Assembly (NCBI GenBank): GCA_032158295.1
Contig: CM063252.1
Location: forward strand, 20,914,036-20,978,035
Reading direction: 5' to 3'
From: Pycnopodia helianthoides
Lineage: Eukaryota > Echinodermata > Asteroidea > Forcipulatida > Asteriidae
Length of the DNA: 64,000 nucleotides
This document shows, piece after piece, positions 58,001 to 63,800 of the stretch (its first letter is position 1; every line of letters starts with the position of its first letter). A model generated the notes under the pieces. It searched no databases. It saw only the letters and a program-made list of their open reading frames with translations, and had not been told where the DNA came from. The translations under genes were made by a program, and so were the position numbers.

Positions 58001-60092
58001 ACTTTCCCCGAGTCTGTGAAAAAAATACACAGGCATATTACTGGGATGGGATTCACTAGACCACCGAGATTGCTCGGTAGCTTGAGGCAGTTTGAATCCT
58101 ATATTTTTAGCAGCAGGTACCGCAACAATTTCATAGATGTTAAATTTTAAACTGACTCTAGCTACTGGGCAATCTCGGTGGTCTAGTTGGTAAGACATCT
58201 GCTCTAAAATGGCAAAAGTCGTGGGTTCGAATCCCACCCAAGTAATATGCCTGTTAATTTTGTTTTCTTCACAGGACTTGGGAAAGTACTTAGTACACAG
58301 TGCTTTACACCCATCAGTGTATGGGTTAAACCAAATAATATAACATCACATCCCACTAATATCAAGGGTGATGTTTCCTTTGTCTTCACTTTCAATGCCG
58401 TTTCACTATTTCTGAAAAAGTTTCCGATTTCGGCATGGGGTGTGACAAAGGTAAATATGTCAATTATGCATCTCACATAGTTACTTACTAGTTTCAAATC
58501 AATAAGTTTATTTACGCCTTTAAAGGCACATTACAGAATTGGTAATTGTAAAATATACTTTTGATCACAGATTTACATAAAACTTACACGGTCTAATGAT
58601 GATGATAGTAGAAAACATCCCTAGAAATATTTCTGGCTGAAATGCCATATTTGATGAGAAATAAATCAAACTAATTTCCGATTGGAGTTTATCGCTCATG
58701 AGCGTTTTATTCATGTATTGTATAACACATGCAAATTTGTAAACGGTTTTTCACTATTTTCTCGTGACCCAGATGGCCGATCGATCTCAAACTTCTACAG
58801 GTTTGTCAGTTTATGTATATGGTGGATTATATAAAGTGCTTACACTGCCAGCAACTGTTTTGTTAGCAAAAACCAATTCTGTAATGTTCCTTTAAGCACT
58901 ATTAGAAGTGCTGAAATTATAATTGTTAATATTCAAATGTTTTCTGGTAATGAAACTAAGAAACCCTCAAAAGTGCCTTGTGCTATGTCCTGAAGATACC
59001 TGTGGAGTGACGATGATAACGAAATGTCAGTTTTAGATGTGGGAGAAAAATCCCAACGCTATCGGATAAAGACTGCAAACCAATCCATGGGTGAGACTCG
59101 GTTCAGGGTGGGATTCTACAGAGTTGAATGGCAGGGTAAGAACCATTTTCTTTGGCTTACAATACCAACTCAATAATTAACAATAACAGCTATTTAGTAC
59201 TGGGCCCAATTTCATAGAGCTACTGAAGCAGAAAATATTGCTTAACAATTTTCTGTTAGGCAGAAATCAGCAGGATACCAGTCACAAATTGTACATGTGA
59301 CATGGTAGCTTGGCTGGTAACCTTATTCTGGTAAGCATAATTTTGTTGTGCGCAGCTACTTTTTGTGCTTAAGCAGCTTTATGAAATTAGGCCCAGATGA
59401 TGTTTTACCATTTCATCAGCTAGGATGCCATTGACTTCCTGCCTGTGCATCAGAGCTAGCCAGTTGAGTCCAACCACCTGATACGGCTTGAGGGTGAGTC
59501 TAGGAACAAGACACAGAGAGGTCAAAGGTTAAAGTTAATGTGTGTCGTGGCCGAGCGGTCTAGTTCACCGGACCTAAGCTCTGGTGTTGTCAGCAGCAGA
59601 GTGTGGGTTTGAATCCCGGTCATGACACTTCTGCCCTTGAGCAAGGCACCTTACCACCATTGCTTCATAACAAGTTGGGAAGGTTGTGCAATCTGCTCTA
59701 CCAGCCAGGCTCCTAGTGGATGATACCCATGCCTACATCCTTACTGACTGCATCTCATTGATCAATAGGAGGGGGTACTCTCTACCCCATATCGAGCACC
59801 AATTGACGGTTTGGCGTCACGGCTGATGGCTGAGGGTATGTGAAGATGAGATTACTTACTTATCAGAGAGGATCTGAGGCTGTTGCGTAATCTGTCCCTC
59901 GGCACCACTCTCATTGTCACTGCCTTCACCATCCTTGTTCGGTAGCAGCTTGGACACGATGGCTTGAATGGTATCAGAGATCTTACAGCAGCGATCCATG
60001 ATGGACGTCATCACCTGGTGACTCTCAAACAACTCGGCACAGTTCCACACCAAGTTTCTGGTCAGTCCTTTTGTACTCTGCATCTTGGATAC
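39952..60092 (-). CDS. SMARCAD1: SMARCAD1-like SNF2 ATPase (Fun30/Etl1 family), C-terminal half, 13 exons
   Basis: Gene-level entry. Exons, 5' to 3': 60092-59860, 59499-59409, 57736-57637, 56785-56650, 55118-54983, 54586-54452, 52419-52312, 51319-51065, 49180-49005, 47942-47824, 45241-45058, 40565-40453, 40013-39952. SMARCAD1 is a nuclear ATP-dependent remodeller acting in heterochromatin maintenance and DNA end resection. Visible helicase motifs in order: Walker A as DEM|GLGKT across an exon junction, DEAH box (FDEAHML), motif [12 protein letters not shown], motif IV MFSQF, motif [13 protein letters not shown], motif [12 protein letters not shown]. The stretch [18 protein letters not shown] is characteristic of SMARCAD1. 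The C-terminus [12 protein letters not shown] is family-typical, followed by TGA. Intron phases agree at every junction except around two frame-broken exons. The N-terminal CUE-domain half lies off the right edge. Confidence 0.9.
40207..40352 (+). repeat. GGGCCCAATTTCATAGAGC-family element, 5'-truncated
   Basis: This contains AAAAATGAGCAGGATACCAG and GGCTGGTAACCTTATTGCAG, and ends GCTCTATGAAATTGAGC. The left terminal repeat is missing. A tRNA-like B box (GGGTTCGAATCC) lies just upstream at 40147-40160. Confidence 0.6.
40453..40565 (-). CDS. SMARCAD1: SMARCAD1 exon l (post-helicase helix)
   Basis: The acceptor TTGTTTTAG leads to [19 protein letters not shown], then [15 protein letters not shown], with donor G|GTAAGA. 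KLIS..SIEE.ML is the conserved bracing helix after motif VI. Phases match exon k (AG + G = Arg) and exon m (G + AA = Glu). Confidence 0.92.
40690..41045 (+). mobile_element. tRNA-Leu-like SINE, subfamily 2
   Basis: The head is GTGTCATGGCCAAGCCG (A box) and GGGTTCGAATCCCG (B box), closed by CATGACAC. The body includes CTACCAGCAAGGCTCCTAGTG and TACCCATGCCTACATCC, shared with 59541-59800. It lies in SMARCAD1 intron 11, sense strand opposite to the gene. Confidence 0.75.
41373..41562 (+). repeat. GGGCCCAATTTCATAGAGC-family inverted-repeat element (complete)
   Basis: The left end is GGCCCAATTTCATAGAGCTG and the right end CAGCTCTATGAAATTGGGCC. The interior has TAAGGTTACCAGCCAAACTA and GCTCATTTCTGC. 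It is 190 bp and well preserved. Confidence 0.8.
41781..41945 (+). repeat. CAGGCCTG-family element (complete)
   Basis: It begins CAGGCCTGAAATT and ends GAAATTCCAGGCCTG, an inverted repeat of about 13 bases. The interior is CTTGGTGCCCCTCAAAAG and GTGCCCTTTGCAAAATG. At about 165 bp it is the best complete copy and defines the family. Confidence 0.65.
42034..42125 (+). repeat. tRNA-like SINE head (GTCTAGTGGTAAAGAC / GGGTTCGAATCCC)
   Basis: The D-arm and T-arm are recognisable and an acceptor-like CTCAG...CTGAG pairing exists. The same head with the same CATCTGCTCTAGAATGGC anticodon region occurs at 33970 and 58160 inside foldbacks, so it is called a SINE head, not a tRNA gene. Confidence 0.6.
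42270..42661. mobile_element. TTAAAGGAACATTAC-family MITE (about 390 bp)
   Basis: The ends are TTAAAGGAACATTTCAGAATT and AATTCTGTAATGTTCCTTTAA. It is nearly identical internally to the 36439 copy, including ACTGAGCGATAAGCTCCAAT. Same orientation as that copy. Confidence 0.88.
43317..43664. mobile_element. Inverted-repeat element with AGGGCTAGAATTTG ends
   Basis: The left AGGGCTAGAATTTG pairs with the right CAAATTCGAGCCCT. The interior includes ACAAGACCGCAGGGCTTGTA and ACTGGCCTCGGGCCTGCGG. There is no coding frame. ATGAG flanks both sides and may be a target duplication. Confidence 0.6.
44080..44235 (+). repeat. GGGCCCAATTTCATAGAGC-family element, right end truncated
   Basis: The left end GGCCCAATTTCATAGAGCTG is intact. 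The interior CCGGCCAAAATACCACTTC and GACTGGCATCCAGCTCATTT follows, but the closing terminal repeat is absent where a SINE begins at about 44245. Confidence 0.65.
44245..45035 (+). mobile_element. tRNA-Leu-type SINE interrupted by an inverted-repeat element
   Basis: The left part (GTGTTTCTGATCAGCAGAG ... GATGGGACGTAGAACCGTA) and the right part (GGCTGCATTGAGTCTGCACC ... GAGTGCTTTGAGATGC) are colinear with the intact SINE at 54003-54421. They are split by the element at 44572-44848. Confidence 0.7.
44572..44848 (+). repeat. GGGCCCAATTTCATAGAGC-family element inserted in a SINE
   Basis: The left end is TGGGCCCAATTTATAGCGC and the right end GCTCTGTGAAATTGGGCCC. The copy is about 277 bp, longer than average, with internal GGTAAGCAAATTTTCGTGC. 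Its position inside a SINE dates it as younger than that SINE. Confidence 0.72.
45058..45241 (-). CDS. SMARCAD1: SMARCAD1 exon k (motifs V and VI), with a one-base frame break near its start
   Basis: The exon encodes [19 protein letters not shown] and [18 protein letters not shown] through DRCHRVGQT, containing motif V and the arginine-finger motif VI. It ends AG|GTACGT. The acceptor ACAACAG precedes GTTGACC. In the phase set by exon j the frame meets TGA after four codons, and one surplus base (probably an A at about 45232-45234) restores alignment with the family. Confidence 0.85.
45341..47584. repeat. 61-bp satellite, array 1 (about 37 monomers) in SMARCAD1 intron 10
   Basis: The monomer consensus (plus) reads in two pieces: CTCCAGAGAAATATTTCCAT, then CTGAAAGCTCACTGATTCTA, closing with AAGTTCATACCAGTACCAATC. 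The period is 61 bp, so frames rotate every monomer and give spurious 61-codon frames on the minus strand. Variants include CCCTCTG for CCATCTG and CATAGAAAT for CAGAGAAAT. A block of 15 monomers is duplicated (about 45430-46343 and 46343-47257). Confidence 0.95.
47586..47675 (+). repeat. CAGGCCTG-family repeat fragment flanking the satellite
   Basis: This holds AATTTCCTCAGAAGTGCCCT, ACGCCTTGGTGCCCTTGCCC and TCAGGCCTG, the 3' portion of the CAGGCCTG family. It abuts the right edge of satellite array 1. Confidence 0.55.
47824..47942 (-). CDS. SMARCAD1: SMARCAD1 exon j (second RecA lobe, motif IV)
   Basis: The acceptor GTATGCAG precedes [19 protein letters not shown], then [14 protein letters not shown], ending AG|GTAAGG. 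MFSQF and YLRLDG are hallmark helicase-C motifs. The reading frame is intact and needs phase 0 on entry, matching SELKQN at the end of exon i. Confidence 0.92.
48040..48135. repeat. Palindrome with two facing GAAACGTC motifs
   Basis: The arms of about 40 bp (GTGGTCTGACGTTTCCACCC against GGGTCGAAACGTCAGGCCAC, with CTAGCAGAGTCTTTCTT shared) are separated by a short spacer with a few mismatches. It lies in SMARCAD1 intron 9. See the hammerhead-like finding. Confidence 0.75.
48262..48510 (+). mobile_element. tRNA-like SINE copy
   Basis: The head is GCATGTCGTGGCCAAGTGG with B box GTGGGTTCGAATCCCAGCC. The body continues CACTTCTGTCCATGGGCAAG. It is related to the SINE at 54003-54421 but with a different 3' body, shared with the reverse copy at 55215-55460. 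Confidence 0.65.
49005..49180 (-). CDS. SMARCAD1: SMARCAD1 exon i, frame-broken in this sequence
   Basis: Conserved pieces lie in order but in different frames: [11 protein letters not shown], then [15 protein letters not shown], then a [12 protein letters not shown] block, then SELKQN at a strong donor AAAAC|GTAAGT. Neighbouring exons require phase 0 on both sides, but the length of 176 bp is not a multiple of three. An in-frame TGA follows PELI. At least three small indels are needed to explain this. The acceptor is also atypical, since the conserved GAG codon itself supplies the AG. Either the sequence has consensus indels or this copy is damaged. Confidence 0.65.
49215..49755. repeat. GGGTCCAGATTT tandem repeat with two embedded inverted-repeat elements
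   Basis: Short units GGGTCCAGATTTCATGGTCC and AGATTTTATGGTCTATATTAA alternate. A unit of about 217 bp is tandemly duplicated. Each unit carries an inverted-repeat element with ends GGGGTCGATTTCACAAAACT and AGTTTTGTGAAATCGACCCC, at 49366-49511 and 49583-49728. Confidence 0.85.
50325..50746. mobile_element. TTAA-flanked insertion (TTAATAAATACC...GGTATTTATTAA)
   Basis: A perfect 12-base inverted terminal sequence includes TTAA on each side. The interior is unusual for the window: CpG-dense, with repeated CGCG words near 50517-50580. There is no transposase frame. Confidence 0.6.
50751..50905. repeat. GC-rich near-perfect hairpin, 72-73 bp arms, 10-nt loop
   Basis: The left arm starts AATAACAGTGTGGGGAGCCG and the right arm ends CGGCTCCCCACACTGTTATT. 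They differ by a single extra A near the tip. The loop is TCTTCGGCTC at 50824-50833. The arms are far more GC-rich than the surroundings. Confidence 0.92.
51065..51319 (-). CDS. SMARCAD1: SMARCAD1 exon h (linker helices)
   Basis: The acceptor TTTCCACAG precedes [12 protein letters not shown], then [16 protein letters not shown] and [11 protein letters not shown]. This matches the VLKQLPPKK...MMQLRKMANHPLL region of the family. The donor is AAG|GTGAGT, 85 codons, phase 0. Confidence 0.93.
51373..51766. mobile_element. TTAAAGG-family MITE-like element
   Basis: It starts TTAAAGGCAGTGGATAGTTT and ends near ACAATTACCAAAAGTATATTC. It has a central hairpin, GAAAAAGGCTTCAGGCATG facing CATGAAGCCTTTTTC. 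The right TTAA is not preserved. Confidence 0.6.
51790..52182 (+). repeat. CAGGCCTG-family element with two nested insertions
   Basis: The host element runs from TGTCCTGGAATTACATGC to AAATTCCAGGCCTGAA. A partial GGGCCC-family element interrupts it at about 51838-51955. A second inserted element at about 52046-52162 has ends CTGAATTGGTGGCTATGGC and GCTGTAGCCACCAATTCGG. Confidence 0.6.
52312..52419 (-). CDS. SMARCAD1: SMARCAD1 exon g (inter-lobe linker)
   Basis: The acceptor TTGATTGACAG precedes [10 protein letters not shown], then [25 protein letters not shown]...PF.LRR is the conserved SMARCAD1 segment after the first RecA lobe. The donor is CAG|GTCGGT, phase 0. Confidence 0.92.
52698..53215 (-). 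mobile_element. Two tandem tRNA-like SINE copies
   Basis: Two copies about 260 bp apart share CTCCCTGGGGAGCATACAAC, AAGCTGCTTAA and GCGCTAAGGGGTTAATCC. Each is followed by ATGACCAGGAATNNAACCCA, the reverse complement of a B box. The second ends CTGCTCGGCCATGAA, the reverse A box. Confidence 0.65.
54003..54421 (+). mobile_element. Full-length tRNA-Leu(CAA)-derived SINE with (ATT)n tail
   Basis: The head (about 54007-54094) folds like a class II tRNA: paired GTGTC/GACAC ends, A box GTGGCCGAGCGG, anticodon arm CCAGA-CTCAAGC-TCTGG giving anticodon CAA, a long variable arm and B box GGGTTCGAGTCCC. The body ends GGCGCTATATAAATACAG and a TTATTATTATT tail. It is in SMARCAD1 intron 6, antisense to the gene, and is the reference copy for the fragments at 44245 and 57050. 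Confidence 0.82.
54452..54586 (-). CDS. SMARCAD1: SMARCAD1 exon f (motif III)
   Basis: The acceptor GTTGACAG precedes [24 protein letters not shown] is SNF2 motif III, and [16 protein letters not shown] is the usual continuation. The exon ends MFTLT at ACA|GTAAGT, phase 0 at both ends. Confidence 0.93.
54983..55118 (-). CDS. SMARCAD1: SMARCAD1 exon e (DEAH box)
   Basis: The acceptor TTTTTTTACAG precedes [18 protein letters not shown], then [19 protein letters not shown]. The Walker B box is DEAH here; as I recall, the human protein has DEGH. The exon ends KIR before GTCAGT, a weaker donor than the others. Confidence 0.92.
55215..55460 (-). mobile_element. tRNA-like SINE copy, reverse orientation
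   Basis: CATGACCGGGTTTCGAACCC is the reverse B box and ACCACACGGTCATGAC the reverse A box. The body matches the 48262 copy (CTCCTTTGGAGTATGCAGCA against TGCTGCATACTCCAAAGGAG). Confidence 0.65.
55762..56166. mobile_element. TTAAAGG...CTTTAA MITE-like element
   Basis: The ends TTAAAGGCACTGGACACTAT and AGGTGTCTAGTGTCTTTAA are inverted. The central hairpin is GAGACCTCACGCATGAGGTCTC. It directly abuts the next element, sharing TTAAAGG at 56163. Confidence 0.75.
56163..56612. mobile_element. TTAAAGG-family MITE-like element
   Basis: The left TTAAAGGTAGAGTCATAGATT pairs with the right AATCTATGACCGTACCTTGAA. The central hairpin is CTGAGAAATGATTCATGCAT against ATGCATGAATCGTTTCTCAG. A 64-78 codon frame inside is not considered a gene. 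Confidence 0.7.
56650..56785 (-). CDS. SMARCAD1: SMARCAD1 exon d (SNF2 motif Ia-Ib region)
   Basis: The acceptor TTATTTTTCAG precedes the codons for [16 protein letters not shown], then [11 protein letters not shown] and CNVIVTS. This aligns with the NWLREVNLWCP...VIVTTYN region of vertebrate SMARCAD1. The donor is TC|GTAAGT. Confidence 0.9.
57050..57262 (-). mobile_element. tRNA-Leu-type SINE, reverse orientation
   Basis: This reads on the minus strand as the head and first half of the 54003 SINE: GACCGCTCAGCCACAACACG is the reverse A box, GACTCAAACCC the reverse B box, and GTACTGGGTTCTTTTACGT the reverse of its body. Confidence 0.7.
57368..57604. mobile_element. GGGCCCAATTTCATAGAGC-family element, almost fully palindromic
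   Basis: The whole 237 bp folds back: GGGCCCAATTTCATAGAGC with GCTCTATGAAATTGGGCC, and CTCGATAAAAACAGGATTACC with GGTAATGCTGTTTTTATCAAG. A few mismatches and a central spacer remain. It lies in SMARCAD1 intron 3, ending about 30 bp from the exon c donor. Confidence 0.85.
57637..57736 (-). CDS. SMARCAD1: SMARCAD1 exon c (Walker A)
   Basis: The acceptor TTCTTCACTCAG precedes [15 protein letters not shown], the nucleotide-binding motif. The exon continues [11 protein letters not shown] and ends with one base before GTAACA. Lysine of GKT is present, so ATP binding is predicted intact. Confidence 0.93.
57915..58345. mobile_element. Foldback with two head-to-head tRNA-like arms
   Basis: The left arm is reverse oriented (CACCGAGATTGCTCGGTAGC, TGGGATGGGATTC) and the right arm forward (GGTGGTCTAGTTGGTAAGAC, GTGGGTTCGAATCCCACCC). 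Outer arms CACTGTATACTCAGTACTTT and AAGTACTTAGTACACAGTGC are inverted. It has the same design as 33780-34137. Confidence 0.7.
58520..58895. mobile_element. TTAAAGGCACATTAC-family MITE, inverted orientation
   Basis: The ends are TTAAAGGCACATTACAGAATT and AATTCTGTAATGTTCCTTTAA. The interior reads GTGACCCAGATGGCCGATCG, the reverse of the 36439 and 42270 copies. No coding frame. Confidence 0.85.
59202..59394 (+). repeat. GGGCCCAATTTCATAGAGC-family inverted-repeat element
   Basis: The left end is TGGGCCCAATTTCATAGAGC and the right end AGCAGCTTTATGAAATTAGGCC. The interior GGCTGGTAACCTTATTCTGG is family-typical. It ends 15 bp from the exon b donor. Confidence 0.78.
59409..59499 (-). CDS. SMARCAD1: SMARCAD1 exon b (SNF2 Q-motif region, start of ATPase)
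   Basis: The acceptor TTGTTCCTAG leads into [18 protein letters not shown] and the exon ends NGILADEM before GTAAAA. KPYQ...GLNWL is the SNF2 entry motif, and the Walker A GLGKT starts in the next exon. One leading base completes the split codon. Confidence 0.92.
59541..59800 (+). mobile_element. tRNA-Leu-like SINE, subfamily 2
   Basis: The head is GTGTCGTGGCCGAGCGG and the B-box position GGGTTTGAATCCCGG, closed by CATGACAC. The body CTACCAGCCAGGCTCCTAGTG and TACCCATGCCTACATCC matches the copy at 40690-41045. It occupies most of SMARCAD1 intron 1 of this window (59500-59859). Confidence 0.75.
59860..60092 (-). CDS. SMARCAD1: SMARCAD1 exon a (pre-ATPase linker)
   Basis: The acceptor CCGGCAG precedes GTA TCC AAG and the donor is GATAA|GTAAGT. 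The peptide includes [15 protein letters not shown] and [15 protein letters not shown], aligning with the helical linker before the SNF2 domain. An acidic, serine-rich patch ([13 protein letters not shown]) follows. The exon ends with two bases that complete a lysine codon in exon b. Confidence 0.85.
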
Positions 60093-60121
60093 CTGCCGGT
60101 CAAATCAAGATTGTCTCATAG

Positions 60122-60506
60122 TTAAAGGAACATTACAGAATTGGTAAGAAAAAAACTTGTAAAATATACTTTTTTTATCACAGATTTACAAGGTCTAATG
60201 ATGATGATAGTAGAAAACATCCCTTGAAATATTTCTGTCTGAAATGCCATATTTGATGAGAAATGAATAAACTAATTTTCCGATTGGAGTTTATCGCTCA
60301 GTGAGCGTTTTATTCATTTTGTTGAATCTATATGATTTCATGCAAATGTGTAATCGGTTTTTCACTATTTTCTCGTGACCCAGATGGCCGATCGATCTCA
60401 AACTTCTACAGGTTTGTCAGTTTATGTGTATGGTGGATTACATAAAGTGCTTACACTGCCAGCAACTGTTTTGTTAACAAAAACCAATTCTGTAATGTTC
60501 CTTTAA
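60122..60506. mobile_element. TTAAAGGAACATTAC-family MITE, inverted orientation
   Basis: The ends TTAAAGGAACATTACAGAATT and AATTCTGTAATGTTCCTTTAA form a perfect 21-base inverted repeat. The interior matches 58520-58895. It lies 30 bp upstream of SMARCAD1 exon a. Confidence 0.88.
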
Positions 60507-60841
60507 GACTAAGTAATTACCCTTTTATTCCCATGCTAAAAATCATTTTAGAATAATAATCATTGAAACAGAAATGCATCTTCCCCTAACCATTTCACAG
60601 GTTGATATCAAAAGCATGTCTCACATATGTTAACGTTGCTTATCTTCACATGTGGGCATTGAAGAGTAATGGTGATCATTTGACGTGGGTGTACAAGCTG
60701 GTCTTAAACAGCCCCAACCATGTCTTAGTCAGTGACTTAAGAAAAGGTTAAAGACTATCACATGATCATGTTTCAACCAATCAGATTTCCTGAATACTCT
60801 AGCCATTTATGAATGGTAGTTATAGAAAACAAAAAGTTTGC

Positions 60842-63800
60842 AGATTCTAAAGTTCATACCAGTACCAATCCTCCAGAGAGATATTTCCATCTGAAAGCTC
60901 ACTGATTCTGAAGTTCATACCAGTACCAATCCTCCAGAGAAATATTTCCATCTGAAAGCTCACTGACTCTAAAGTTCATACCAGTACCAATCCTCCAGAG
61001 AAATATTTCCCTCTGAAAGCTCACTGATTCTAAAGTTCATACCAGTACCACTCCTCCAGAGAAATATTTCCATCTGAAAGCTCACTGATTCTAAAGTTCA
61101 TACCAGTACCACTCCTCCAGAGAAATATTTCCATCTGAAAGCTCACTGATTCTAAAGTTCATACCAGTACAAATCCTCCAGAGAAATATTTCCATCTGAA
61201 AGCTCACTGATTCTAAAGTTCATACCAGTACCAGTCCTCCAGAGAATTATTTCCATCTGAAAGCTCACTGATTCTAAAGTTCATACCAGTACCAGTCCTC
61301 CAGAGAATTATTTCCATCTGAAAGCTCACTGATTCTAAAGTTCATACCAGTACAAATCCTCCAGAGAAATATTTCCATCTGAAAGCTCACTGATTCTAAA
61401 GTTCATACCAGTACAAATCCTCCAGAGAAATATTTCCATCTGAAAGCTCACTGATTCTAAAGTTCATACCAGTACCACTCCTCCAGAGAAATATTTCCAT
61501 CTGAAAGCTCACTGATTCTAAAGTTCATACCAGTACCACTCCTCCAGAGAAATATTTCCATCTGAAAGCTCACTGATTCTAAAGTTCATACCAGTACAAA
61601 TCCTCCAGAGAAATATTTCCATCTGAAAGCTCACTGATTCTAAAGTTCATACCAGTACCAGTCCTCCAGAGAATTATTTCCATCTGAAAGCTCACTGATT
61701 CTAAAGTTCATACCAGTACCACTCCTCCAGAGAAATATTTCCATCTGAAAGCTCACTGATTCTAAAGTTCATACCAGTACCAATCCTCCAGAGAAATATT
61801 TCCATCTGAAAGCTCACTGATTCTAAAGTTCATACCAGTACCAATCCTCCAGAGAAATATTTCCATCTGAAAGCTCACTGATTCTAAAGTTCATACCAGT
61901 ACCAATCCTCCAGAGAAATATTTCCATCTGAAAGCTCACTGATTCTAAAGTTCATACCAGTACCAATCCTCCAGAGAAATATTTCCATCTGAAAGCTCAC
62001 TGATTCTAAAGTTCATACCAGTACCAATCCTCCAGAGAAATATTTCCATCTGAAAGCTCACTGATTCTAAAGTTCATACCAGTACCAATCCTCTAGAGAA
62101 ATATTTCCATCTGAAAGCTCACTGATTCTAAAGTTCATACCAGTACCAATCCTCCAGAGAAATATTTCCATCTGAAAGCTCACTGATTCTGAAGTTCATA
62201 CCAGTACCAATCCTCCAGAGAAATATTTCCCTCTGAAAGCTCACTGATTCTAAAGTTCATACCAGTACCAATCCTCTAGAGAAATATTTCCATCTGAAAG
62301 CTCACTGATTCTAAAGTTCATACCAGTACCAATCCTCCAGAGAAATATTTCCATCTGAAAGCTCACTGATTCTAAAGTTCATACCAGTACCAATCCTCCA
62401 GAGAATTATTTCCATCTGAAAGCTCACTGATTCTAAAGTTCATACCATTACCAATCCTCCAGAGAAATATTTCCATCTGAAAGCTCACTGATTCTAAAGT
62501 TCATACCAGTACCAATCCTCCAGAGAATTATCTCCATCTGAAAGCTCACTGATTCTAAAGTTCATACCAGTACCAATCCTCCAGAGAAATATTTCCATCT
62601 GAAAGCTCACTGATTCTAAAGTTCATACCAGTACCAATCCTCCAGAGAATTATCTCCATCTGAAAGCTCACTGATTCTAAAGTTCATACCAGTACCAATC
62701 CTCCAGAGAATTATCTCCATCTGAAAGCTCACTGATTCTAAAGTTCATACCAGTACCAATCCTCCAGAGAATTATCTCCATCTGAAAGCTCACTGATTCT
62801 GAAGTTCATACCAGTACCAATCCTCCAGAGAATTATCTCCATCTGAAAGCTCACTGATTCTAAAGTTCATACCAGTACCAATCCTCCAGAGAATTATCTC
62901 CATCTGAAAGCTCACTGATTCTAAAGTTCATACCAGTACCAATCCTCCAGAGAATTATCTCCATCTGAAAGCTCACTGATTCTAAAGTTCATACCAGTAC
63001 CAATCCTCCAGAGAATTATCTCCATCTGAAAGCTCACTGATTCTGAAGTTCATACCAGTACCAATCCTCCAGAGAATTATCTCCATCTGAAAGCTCACTG
63101 ATTCTAAAGTTCATACCAGTACCAATCCTCCAGAGAATTATCTCCATCTGAAAGCTCACTGATTCTAAAGTTCATACCAGTACCAATCCTCCAGAGAATT
63201 ATCTCCATCTGAAAGCTCACTGATTCTAAAGTTCATACCAGTACCAATCCTCCAGAGAATTATCTCCATCTGAAAGCTCACTGATTCTGAAGTTCATACC
63301 AGTACCAATCCTCCAGAGAATTATCTCCATCTGAAAGCTCACTGATTCTGAAGTTCATACCAGTACCAATCCTCCAGAGAATTATCTCCATCTGAAAGCT
63401 CACTGATTCTAAAGTTCATACCAGTACCAATCCTCCAGAGAATTATCTCCATCTGAAAGCTCACTGATTCTAAAGTTCATACCAGTACCAATCCTCCAGA
63501 GAATTATCTCCATCTGAAAGCTCACTGATTCTAAAGTTCATACCAGTACCAATCCTCCAGAGAAATATTTCCCTCTGAAAGCTCACTGATTCTAAAGTTC
63601 ATACCTGTACCAATCCTCCAGAGAATTATCTCCATCTGAAAGCTCACTGATTCTAAAGTTCATACCAGTACCAATCCTCCAGAGAATTATCTCCATCTGA
63701 AAGCTCACTGATTCTAAAGTTCATACCAGTACCAATCCTCCAGAGAATTATCTCCATCTGAAAGCTCACTGATTCTAAAGTTCATACCAATACCAATCCT

